From Barthelona sp. PAP020 (lineage: Eukaryota; Metamonada: BaSk clade), in NCBI GenBank assembly GCA_040182905.1, contig JARQWU010000096.1, positions 1 to 33,496 of the forward strand: a stretch of DNA of 33,496 nt. Direction: 5' to 3'. Below, piece after piece: positions 27,701-33,496 of the stretch. A model generated the notes under the pieces. The model searched no databases and was not told the origin of the DNA. It was given only the letters and a program-made list of their open reading frames with translations. Within the stretch, counting starts at the first letter, position 1; every line of letters begins with the position of its first letter. The position numbers and the translations under genes were made by a program.

Positions 27701-28242
27701 AAACTGGAAACCTTTCTATTTTGTCTGTTTGAAGGAATTTTCCAAAATCCATCTCGTAATTTTTGCAATTGTTCTTTGCTAAACACCAATTGAGATAATT
27801 TTCTGCAAGTTTCATGACTTAAAGCACGCTCACGTAAAAATAAATAATGATTTTCGGCATCTTTTCCCAATAAATTCCTGTTATGACTGAATAATCGCCC
27901 CCAAACTTCCAAAAAAAATACAGTTGCATCAACACCAAAATCTGGACTTATAAAGTAAGAAAACAACTCAACTTCTGAATCCTTATTAACCCATTCATTA
28001 ACACTGGTAAAAATTTGATTCAATGCATCTCTCACCAATCTAATATCTCCATATTTGTTAAACAGATATGCAACAACATTTGGTGGAACATTGGCATCTG
28101 GTAATCGAGTTTCAGGAGTAAATAATGTTGCAGGACTTTCATAAGTAAATTTGTAAATATTAAATGAGGTTTGAAGAACAAATTTCAAATTCGGGTTATC
28201 ATCAATTGTTTGCCTTGATAATATATTAATTTTCAAAGGCAT
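24799..28242 (-). CDS. Large coiled-coil protein, 1,147 residues, unrecognised
   Basis: Residues 1-210 look like a compact mixed alpha/beta domain (ILSRQTIDDNPNLKF, then RERALSHETCRKLSQLVF) that matches no family I know. A Ser/Asn/Pro-rich linker (about 210-300) contains a hexamer-encoded NSNSNSN tract. From about 300 to 1060 heptad patterns are nearly continuous and rich in Glu, Lys, Asn, Ile and Leu, as in long parallel coiled coils. The C-terminal tail (ITSEEINSTKQELMANLREM) also looks helical and ends KKPRTPFI. An in-frame 9-bp repeat encodes ESFESFESFG. Candidates are a cytoskeletal linker, Golgi tether or centrosomal/basal-body protein; the sequence does not decide between them. No membrane segment is seen. 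Confidence 0.88.
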   Translation of the reverse strand: MPLKINILSRQTIDDNPNLKFVLQTSFNIYKFTYESPATLFTPETRLPDANVPPNVVAYLFNKYGDIRLVRDALNQIFTSVNEWVNKDSEVELFSYFISPDFGVDATVFFLEVWGRLFSHNRNLLGKDAENHYLFLRERALSHETCRKLSQLVFSKEQLQKLRDGFWKIPSNRQNRKVSSLIYFRLALSEFFTITHSKLPEPSLPSVPIVQKSVEPSSKHNSDNESNELENAFIELGEILEREDSKGVVEMFHQPRQPSPLGQQVEIAPSSPSDQNVDVNSTSNLNLNSSNSNSNSNLVFELQRKLDGLEKDLNTFIDHFEPQLELIAKFDTSAIVNECANVSTIAVGKAKEQIDVDIKSILTEQESIKHKQSELSSEIALIKEIKENQDKTNLQISLFMEENVKNQESFSERIKKLEADNKDGVKKDVDLDSIIELVKNEVETQMKDFIKDELETKLNIEKNESFISFKEALINDIQGLVDEQNHLQTTTRTHTKLFEHYDEKIVEVTTESRELQDIVGTVLDKVNEINEKQSEDANEDESESNLESKTESKTESDSLNQQNNELLLTFTEDLKDITDRIDSIEAKMNVHDNEIDEKIMNSVDECNNDLIKIIEENNQTFNTLINQVEKNTNDIISVFEQSEIITEALNEIVQTNEGTREQFVKLNEKIESIDLKVNESFESFESFGANFENNEKVLNEKYQKLMIEVQELKANNSFLTNEIDEIKNNTKEMNKEFKNFQENFDQVTNDLELISDDLNNNYSTNMNVVRLDDEIKEIKEQMKELSNIQISADIPRIEDLNSLKVEMNNIFNGFKEMNANQKNEIEKILNMNVIKQLSAILNDLNKEIDLITEQKIIQFSKATEKFAEKYVSVADAKINNLTINRFSKLEKDVFESKSFLTNVEKRLKNMFDSLSNIPLENLNKIVNEVEMLKIEIEPILQENEENHQLHKKAFELTEKTKMIVEDQLNELTNQINSIQKEVKSSSRLAEIASNDVVDFSQKNEDQQIILETQFASLSERLDILESDLAKTMLDLESTQIHAQMHSQPQSFSSTPLQFRSKQALNINSLSNEDLDFYDLNQTTDDQLLNDVIRKTLKQGKKLDETSRQITSEEINSTKQELMANLREMEFTIGGFESSTKKPRTPFI
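26187..26210 (-). repeat. Short tandem repeat of gaaagtttt in the coiled-coil gene
   Basis: On the minus strand gaaagtttt is repeated about three times, encoding ESFESFESF. It differs by one base (g/c) from the gaaactttt unit in the giant receptor gene. Confidence 0.75.
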
Positions 28243-28573
28243 TTTTGGGAAAAAAATTTGACATTCCTTTTTGTTTGAAATTTGAAAAAATCCTTTTTTT
28301 TCGATTTTTTTTCTTTTTTCATTTCATTTGGATATTATTTGTAAGCAAACTTCTTTTCATATTTAAAATTATTAATAATTTTTTTTCTTTGATGTTGAAT
28401 ATTGTTGTTGAAAGTTATTATTTTTAATTTTTTACTGATAGAATTTCAACTGAAAGTCAAAATAACGAAAAGAAAAAAAGTAAAAGAATAGAACAATTGT
28501 CAAAACTGTAAACTCAATTTCATCAAAGAAATTTTAATTATTTATTTGTTTATGTATTGATGAATAAGTGATT
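28243..28573. promoter_or_regulatory. Divergent intergenic region, coiled-coil and RMND5-like genes
   Basis: A 331-bp spacer, very T-rich on the plus strand near the coiled-coil start. It should contain two promoters. No clear TATA element, RNA gene or repeat is visible. Confidence 0.4.
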
Positions 28574-29662
28574 ATGCAAGTATATCAGACTCCATTAAAA
28601 AATGTTCAAGAAATATCGAGCAAAATACCCAAGAGATTAAAAGTTGCAGAAAAAAAATTACCTGAATATAGAAATGCATATATCAATGATTTAAAAAAAT
28701 ACTCTGAATCATTATGTGAAACAAATACAAGTTTTAACAATGTTGAAGAAATTAAAGCATCATCAAAAAAATTTTGCAATTGTCAACAGCAATTGATTAC
28801 TTTGGGAGAAAAATTATTTTTAAATTCATCTCAAATTCCATGTATTGATCTATCTATTGAAATTGATTGTAAATTGGATAATGAACAAATTAATACTGCG
28901 TTGGCGTATCATTTTGCCTCCCAAGGTTTTTGGAATTTTTCCAAAAATTTAGAATCAGTCAAAGTTGATAATTATAAAGATCTTTATTATTTCATTGATG
29001 AATTCAACAAGACAAATAATGCTTTCAAATTGTTGAATTATTTGGTTGACAATAAAGAGACTTTCAATAATTGTTTTGTTTGGCTCATTAAGCACTCATT
29101 TTATAAATATTATATGGAAAAAAATTTTCCGAAATGCATTGAAACAGTTCAAAAACACATACAGCATGTTCATGAAAGTAGAAAACTTGATATCTATAAA
29201 TTACTGTCTTTAATGAGTTTTGTGGAATTGGAACCTGAAGACTTTCCAAAGAGTTATTCAAGTTTGATAAGGGAGATGAATAATCTCTCACAAATAAAGT
29301 CTATTATCTGCTCTAATTTTTCGACAATTTTTGCTCAAATTAATGATCTACCCACTCAAAGTCATCTCAAGACTAGTTTTTCTGTTGGCAGGAGATCGTA
29401 TCCATTGTTGGCGAAGGTTTTACACATGCAAAAGGATCATCCTTCAGATACTTTCAATGCTTTATCTTTGAATTTGCCTTCAAATACCTGTTGTCATAGT
29501 GTCATTTGCTGTCCAGTTGAAAGAGGTATGATTAACAAAGGAGAAGCCTGTGTATTATCTTGTGGTCATGTGTGTGGTAAACAAAACGTTCGAGATTTAG
29601 ATTCTTGCCCTTGTTGTATGAAAAGATTAAGAAATTCACCAGTTATCATTAAAAATATGTAA
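28574..29662 (+). CDS. RMND5/Gid2-like RING protein (CTLH/GID E3 ligase subunit)
   Basis: The protein has 362 residues from the ATG at 28574; the GTG two codons upstream is not needed. The middle (about 95-190) is helical with a CTLH-like stretch (HFASQGFWNF, then CFVWLIKHSFYKYYMEK). Near residue 280-300 is the family's glycine/leucine segment before LSLNLPSN. Residues 305-360 form the RMND5/Gid2-type RING: HSVICCPVERG, then CVLSCGHVCGKQNV, then SCPCCMKR. By family the protein pairs with MAEA/Gid9 in the CTLH (GID) ubiquitin ligase, which degrades metabolic enzymes. The intact CPV, CGH and CPxC motifs favour RMND5/Gid2 over MAEA, whose RING is more degenerate; this choice is moderately sure. 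Confidence 0.83.
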   Translation: MQVYQTPLKNVQEISSKIPKRLKVAEKKLPEYRNAYINDLKKYSESLCETNTSFNNVEEIKASSKKFCNCQQQLITLGEKLFLNSSQIPCIDLSIEIDCKLDNEQINTALAYHFASQGFWNFSKNLESVKVDNYKDLYYFIDEFNKTNNAFKLLNYLVDNKETFNNCFVWLIKHSFYKYYMEKNFPKCIETVQKHIQHVHESRKLDIYKLLSLMSFVELEPEDFPKSYSSLIREMNNLSQIKSIICSNFSTIFAQINDLPTQSHLKTSFSVGRRSYPLLAKVLHMQKDHPSDTFNALSLNLPSNTCCHSVICCPVERGMINKGEACVLSCGHVCGKQNVRDLDSCPCCMKRLRNSPVIIKNM

Positions 29663-29732
29663 ATATATGTATTCATTAGTTGTCAATTTGATTTATTTTT
29701 ATTATTATTCCATCAGTAAACCAAAAGAACAG

Positions 29733-29741
29733 TATTTAAAG
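29733..29741 (+). promoter_or_regulatory. TATA-like element upstream of the K+ channel gene
   Basis: The string tatttaaag lies about 80 bp before the ATG at 29814. A tataaag string lies at a similar distance before the WD40 gene, which makes a core promoter role plausible but unproven. Confidence 0.35.
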
Positions 29742-29813
29742 GACCAAAGACTCTCTTTCATATACCGATATCTTTATCAAGTTTTTTTTTTTTTTTGATT
29801 CAATGTTGTTAAT

Positions 29814-30764
29814 ATGGCGAGAAGAAGAAGAAGAAATTTAACAAAATTATTTAATCGAAGAGAAGAAAATCGTCAATTTACCAAACCCATTGTAGTTATT
29901 CCAAGTGATTCTCCTTTAACATTCAACGGAGTAAGAAAAGGATTTAAGCATGAGAATAAAAGTCATAATTTATATTATCTTCTCATGCATGTAGAATGGA
30001 ATAATTATTTTTTAATTGTATTGTCAGCTTTTTTTGGATTGCATGCATTATTTGCATTTTTATTGTGGATTGTACCTGATTCTATTCATCATGATGGTGA
30101 TGCATTTTCATTGGTTAAACATGGATCTTTTACTGAGGCTTTTTTGTTTAGCATTCATACAATAACATCAATCGGTTATGGTGCTTTATATCCGCATTCT
30201 TTATATGCAAATGCTATTCTATCAATGGAAGAGTTTTTCAATTGGTTCTTTGTTTCCAGTTTAATTGGTGTAACTTATTCTAAATTCTCAAGACCAAAGC
30301 CAACAATAAGATTAAGTAAAGACATGTGTATGACCGATACAAAGGAAGATAAGTTTTACAAGCTTCATGCCAAAATGGTTAACTTAAGAAAAGATCCGTT
30401 GACAGATGCAGAAGTGACTATTTCTTTTGAATGGAATGAGATGAATCAACGTTGGAGTGTGAATTTACCTTGTAGAGAACCAGAAAAGTTAATAGTCAGC
30501 GTAACTTGGGATTTAGAACACATTATAGACCATAATTCACCTCTTTATGGAGTTTCATACGATGAATTAGTAGAAAAAGATGCTGAAGTTGTTGTGACTG
30601 TGACGGCAACAGAGTCGGTTGGAAGAGACATGGTTTGGTCTCAATTTCGATATTCAATGAAAAATCTGAAATTTGATTATCACTTTGTCAATGACATTGT
30701 TTGGAATCATCATGACATTCCAGTTTTTAACCTTAAGAAATTTGATGAAATTGAAAAAGATTGA
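29814..30764 (+). CDS. Inward-rectifier K+ channel, KirBac-like
   Basis: The protein has 316 residues. It has a basic N-terminus (MARRRRRN), an amphipathic slide-helix segment (NLYYLLMHVEW), TM1 (about 64-86), a pore helix and selectivity filter (FSIHTITSIGYGALYP, about 110-126), TM2 (about 131-155) ending in TYSKFSRP, and a cytoplasmic immunoglobulin-like Kir domain (160-300) with HIIDHNSPLYGVSYDEL. The GSFTEAFLFS lead into the pore, the YANAI after the filter and the KFSRP end of TM2 match bacterial KirBac more than animal Kir, and the outer-loop Cys pair of animal Kir is absent. It should form a tetrameric K+ channel. The long C-terminal tail of animal Kirs is missing. Whether the gene was acquired from bacteria needs phylogeny. 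Confidence 0.92.
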   Translation: MARRRRRNLTKLFNRREENRQFTKPIVVIPSDSPLTFNGVRKGFKHENKSHNLYYLLMHVEWNNYFLIVLSAFFGLHALFAFLLWIVPDSIHHDGDAFSLVKHGSFTEAFLFSIHTITSIGYGALYPHSLYANAILSMEEFFNWFFVSSLIGVTYSKFSRPKPTIRLSKDMCMTDTKEDKFYKLHAKMVNLRKDPLTDAEVTISFEWNEMNQRWSVNLPCREPEKLIVSVTWDLEHIIDHNSPLYGVSYDELVEKDAEVVVTVTATESVGRDMVWSQFRYSMKNLKFDYHFVNDIVWNHHDIPVFNLKKFDEIEKD

Positions 30765-31048
30765 AAAAAAATAAAATAAAAATTTCTGATTTATTATTCT
30801 TTGGCGAGAAATTCAAAAAAATTTCAAAAAATTTCCAAACCAAAGTCTGTCACAAAGAAAAGGCCGTTGAAAAGTATAAAGTTTTCCAATACATAAACTC
30901 ATTTTGCCCCAATTAAAATTTTGAATTCCTTTTTATATTTTCAGGAAACTTTCAGAAATATGTCTAGATACTGAATTTTAAATTGAAAAGATAACAATAG
31001 AAGAATAAAATACATTTGGATCTCGTTTCCTCACATTCTGAAAAAAAG

Positions 31049-31350
31049 ATGGGTCGTATTACAGGAGGAGAAAAAATGATCCTCTCAAATTGGTAAAAAG
31101 TATTTTGAAATACTGCAAAAATTAAGCAAACATACGAAATTGAATGGTTAAGTGAAGAAAAAGAAGAATATTACCCAATTAAATCGTTGGAAAGTCTCAA
31201 AATATCAATATGTAAAATATAACATCAAATATAAATCTTCAACATGATAATAAAGTAGATTACCAAAAGAACCAATCGACAACACGAATCGAAACAGTAA
31301 TCAAAAGAAAATATGTGTTAAATTTGTCTATAATGACATACTAAGCTGCT
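31049..31350 (+). pseudogene. Possible decayed coding sequence
   Basis: Successive runs without stops fall in different frames. The first starts at an ATG at 31049 (MGRITGGEKMILSNW). The second gives EIEWLSEEKEEYYPIKSLES. The third gives NINLQHDNKVDYQKNQSTTR, then IKRKYVLNLSIM. The peptides are less low-complexity than most spacer translations. They could be remains of a frameshifted gene or short exons of an unrecognised one, or chance. I recognise no family. Confidence 0.18.
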
Positions 31351-31468
31351 AATTACTATGTTGGGACATATCATTCACAGATAAAAGTAAAAAAGAGATA
31401 ATTTTTGGTTGAAGCCAAAAGTGACTATTGCAACCATTTAATAAGCATTAATTGGCTATTCTTTGATC

Positions 31469-31475
31469 TATAAAG
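31469..31475 (+). promoter_or_regulatory. TATA-like element upstream of the WD40 gene
   Basis: tataaag, 82 bp before the ATG at 31551, in a context similar to the element before the K+ channel gene. Confidence 0.35.
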
Positions 31476-31550
31476 GGAAGCTTGAACCCCAAATTATAAC
31501 TTTATCTTTATAATTTTTTCCATTTCTCATTGTTCTTTGACAGTTTTCAA

Positions 31551-32753
31551 ATGTTTATTAATTCAAACGATGAAACAATGAAGAAAATGATTCTTGATAT
31601 TCTTCCTCCAAGAATTGATGAAAGTAGCATGAGGGAAATCGAAGGTGTCCTCATGAATGACATGAATGATTGTGGATATTCCTTTAATGATAAGTGGTTG
31701 GTGATTGGTACTTATAAAGCGACACATGTAATTGATGTTGAAACCAGGGAGTTAAAATTTACTCTCAAACATCATGTAAACAATGTTTATTGTGTTGCTT
31801 TTTCCCCAGATGGACAAAAATTTGCCACCTGTTCCTATGATGAGATTGTAGTTGTTTATAGTCTCCCTGATTTTCGCGTCTTAGGAAGATTAAGTAATAA
31901 TACAGTAATTAGTGGAATTTGTTTTTCCCATTGTTCTAATTATATATATTCTGGTGATCATTATGGAAACCTTAAGAAATGGGATGTAGACAGTGCTGAT
32001 ATTGTTTTGGAACGAAAAGTTCATGCCAAACTTATTTGGAGAGTAAAACTTTCAACAGATGGTAAATATCTTTTGACTGGTAGCAAACTTCAAATGGCCA
32101 AATTGATTGACCCTGAAGATTTCACCATTATTCGGAAGTTTAATCAAGGCGGAATCGTTAGATCCATTGATTTCAATCTAACCAAAAGAATTATTGCTGT
32201 TGGAGATGAATCAAACAAGGTGAAACTGTGGAACATGGACAATGGGTTGCTGATTCATACATTTCATATGGGTGGGAGGGTATGGTCTCTTCATTTTTTA
32301 ACATCCAGCATTCTACTTATTATGTCGGATGATGGTTATATTACCTCATTCGATTTGGAAAACTTGCGAGAGATTCAAAAGATTCGGTGTCGTTGTAATT
32401 GTGCATATTTTTCCTTTGCAATATCACATGATATGACACAGTTGGCATGTGGAAGATGTGCCAACCAAACGATTAGAGTATATTCATTAATACGTCCTTG
32501 CAATGACTCACAACAATGCAAACTCATTGAATTGTCAAAGAATAGTGGTAATGTGTTATCAAATCTTGTGACTTTGAAGGCAGACACCCATGTTATTCGA
32601 CAACTAATAGCAGCAGGTATTTTTATGAATGAAGAAGAGTGTCGTTTGGTTTTTCATACATGTTGGGATTTGGTGACTGTCAATGAAAATAATGGTGGTA
32701 ACATGCATACATTTGTTCATGAACACACAAATAGCAGTGATGATGATAATTAA
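31551..32753 (+). CDS. WD40-repeat protein, 400 residues
   Basis: The start is the ATG at 31551, with a T-rich tract and tttgacag just upstream; the frame also opens at a TTG at 31530. A short N-terminal segment (MFINSNDETMKKMI) precedes about seven WD40-like repeats (about 40-335), for example VYCVAFSPDGQKFATCSYDEIVVVYS, RVKLSTDGKYLLTGS and VRSIDFNLTKRIIAVGDESNKVKLWN. They predict one beta-propeller. The last 60 residues (HVIRQLIAAGIFMNEEECRL, then CWDLVTVNE) form a helical extension that I do not recognise. WD40 propellers are interaction platforms, so no specific pathway can be given. It is the last gene before the repeat-bearing right end. Confidence 0.85.
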   Translation: MFINSNDETMKKMILDILPPRIDESSMREIEGVLMNDMNDCGYSFNDKWLVIGTYKATHVIDVETRELKFTLKHHVNNVYCVAFSPDGQKFATCSYDEIVVVYSLPDFRVLGRLSNNTVISGICFSHCSNYIYSGDHYGNLKKWDVDSADIVLERKVHAKLIWRVKLSTDGKYLLTGSKLQMAKLIDPEDFTIIRKFNQGGIVRSIDFNLTKRIIAVGDESNKVKLWNMDNGLLIHTFHMGGRVWSLHFLTSSILLIMSDDGYITSFDLENLREIQKIRCRCNCAYFSFAISHDMTQLACGRCANQTIRVYSLIRPCNDSQQCKLIELSKNSGNVLSNLVTLKADTHVIRQLIAAGIFMNEEECRLVFHTCWDLVTVNENNGGNMHTFVHEHTNSSDDDN

Positions 32754-32898
32754 AGAATCGAGAAACTTACTACAAAAAATGTTAAAGATAGAGCATTTGC
32801 TTTTATGTGTCCAGATTTTTTTTTGTTTGGCGCAAGCTGACTTTCTGTCAAGAAATTTCTCAAAATGGTAATTAATGGCAAAAACCTTTTTAAAAGAA
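32754..32898. other. 3' flank of the WD40 gene
   Basis: AT-rich DNA with a T9 run near 32815-32825, between the WD40 stop and the first tandem repeat unit. Nothing else is recognisable. Confidence 0.4.
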
Positions 32899-33251
32899 TA
32901 TTTCCAGGCCAAGAAACACTGTGCGCATGAGTGAATAAAAAAGAATAGTGCTCATTTGTTTAATGGCTTTCAAGGCCCGATTGATCTGTTGAAAAACTTT
33001 TGATTTTCTAAGGTAAAGTTTAAACTTTAAAATTTTGCTTTTGCAAAAATACAAAAAAAATAGGAATGGAAAATTTATTTCCAAGCCAAGAAGCACTGTG
33101 CGTATGAGTGAATAAGAAAGAATAGTGTTTATTTGGTTAAAGGCTTTCGAGGCCCAATTGATCTGTTGAAAAACTTTAGATTTTCTGAGGTAAAGTTTAA
33201 ACTTTAAAATTTTGCTTTTGCAAAAATTCAAAAAAATAGGAATGAAGAATT
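32899..33251. repeat. Two tandem copies of a ~177-bp repeat
   Basis: Unit A (from 32899) and unit B (from 33076) both begin tatttcca and run through gccaagaa-cactgtgcg, gatctgttgaaaaactt and aggtaaagtttaaacttt to taggaatg. They differ at roughly 15 positions, mostly transitions, plus one indel in an A run, so identity is around 90%. The unchanged core contains two short palindromes, aaagtttaaacttt and ttttgcaaaa. The minus strand stays open through both units (period 59 codons), but most base changes alter the amino acid, which argues against a protein. It is probably a dispersed or satellite-like repeat. Confidence 0.88.
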
Positions 33252-33496
33252 TCTCCGAAATTCTCCTGCTTGATCTTTCCAATTACATCTCAGTCCCTCA
33301 ATTCCCCTCCTGGGATTTTGACTGAAATTTGCTAGAATGAGTTTTCTGAGTTTATTTTCTTTGTAAATAAATATAGTTGTTTCACAACTGGACCAATTTT
33401 CCAAAATTTTCATACTTGATGAGCAAGATTCAATTGCAGCCACTCATTTTCTGTGGCTGAGATTTAATGAAATGAGTTTTCTCTGATTACTTTTTC
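33252..33496. other. Right-end flank with a weak ~134-bp imperfect repeat
   Basis: The string atgagttttct occurs near 33338 and again near 33472, each after a ctga(a/g)attt stretch, suggesting diverged copies of a second repeat running off the edge. On the minus strand there are short frames with a non-ATG start. I accept no gene here. Confidence 0.35.

Larger units (their letters stand above)
30765..31550. other. Long AT-rich intergenic region before the WD40 gene
   Basis: The longest gene-free stretch inside the window (786 bp). Between about 31049 and 31350 there are short coding-like runs in different frames (listed separately as a possible relic). A tataaag lies at 31469, and a tctca plus T-rich tract ending tttgacag precedes the WD40 start. 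No tRNA, rRNA or mobile element is recognisable. Confidence 0.5.

Noticed and set aside
30765-31550. tRNA or snRNA gene in the long spacer
   Set aside because: No cloverleaf, B-box-like GGTTCGANTCC or U6-type ACAGAGA motif found by eye on either strand.
32890-33282. 130-codon minus-strand frame through the tandem repeat, encoding a 59-residue repeat
   Set aside because: Most differences between the two units change the amino acid, no family is recognised, and the reading frame is explained by a period that is a multiple of three.
1-33496. CRISPR array, insertion sequence or viral genes
   Set aside because: No regularly spaced short repeats with unique spacers, no transposase, integrase or reverse transcriptase motifs, and no viral structural or polymerase motifs in any long frame.

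Overview
The window reads as nuclear DNA of an AT-rich, gene-dense, intron-poor unicellular eukaryote using the standard genetic code. The eukaryotic core genes (eIF2-gamma, PP2A catalytic subunit, ArfGAP, Josephin deubiquitinase, calnexin, REEP/Yop1, a GID/CTLH RING protein) rule out a bacterium. The only introns I can infer are a 46-bp one in the PP2A gene and one cut by the left edge in an eIF2-gamma gene. Both begin GTATT, unlike the GTATGT and ACACAG ends of trichomonad introns or the GTTTGT of Entamoeba. I cannot name the lineage; an amoeboid or flagellate protist (heterolobosean, archamoeba or metamonad type) is inference.

Layout. Bases 1-5.1 kb hold housekeeping and regulatory genes: first exon of eIF2-gamma (-), a SMAP-like ArfGAP (+), PP2A catalytic subunit (-, one intron), a SANT-domain protein resembling the N-CoR/SMRT corepressor family (-), and a Josephin deubiquitinase (-). 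Bases 5.7-17.6 kb are one uninterrupted reading frame for a 3,962-residue type I membrane protein with two RCC1-like blocks, about seven IPT/TIG-like segments, scattered EGF modules and a tandem array of twelve stabilin-type EGF repeats. It is followed by a smaller type I membrane protein (-), a Ser/Asn-rich hypothetical protein (-), and a predicted N-myristoylated LRR protein (-). Next come calnexin (+), a REEP/Yop1/HVA22-family ER-shaping protein (-), a 1,147-residue coiled-coil protein (-), an RMND5/Gid2-like RING protein (+), an inward-rectifier K+ channel that looks more like bacterial KirBac than animal Kir (+), and a WD40 protein (+). The right end carries two copies of a ~177-bp non-coding-looking tandem repeat.

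Genes are close together (spacers mostly 90-600 bp) on both strands with no operon logic. Secretory-pathway themes recur (ArfGAP, calnexin, REEP, two type I membrane proteins), but this may be chance. The most unusual items are the giant RCC1/TIG/EGF receptor-like protein, the KirBac-like channel, the compact N-CoR-like protein, the alternating poly(T)/poly(A) block beside the LRR gene, and the right-end tandem repeat. Several start codons were placed at the first in-frame ATG rather than at an upstream TTG or GTG.
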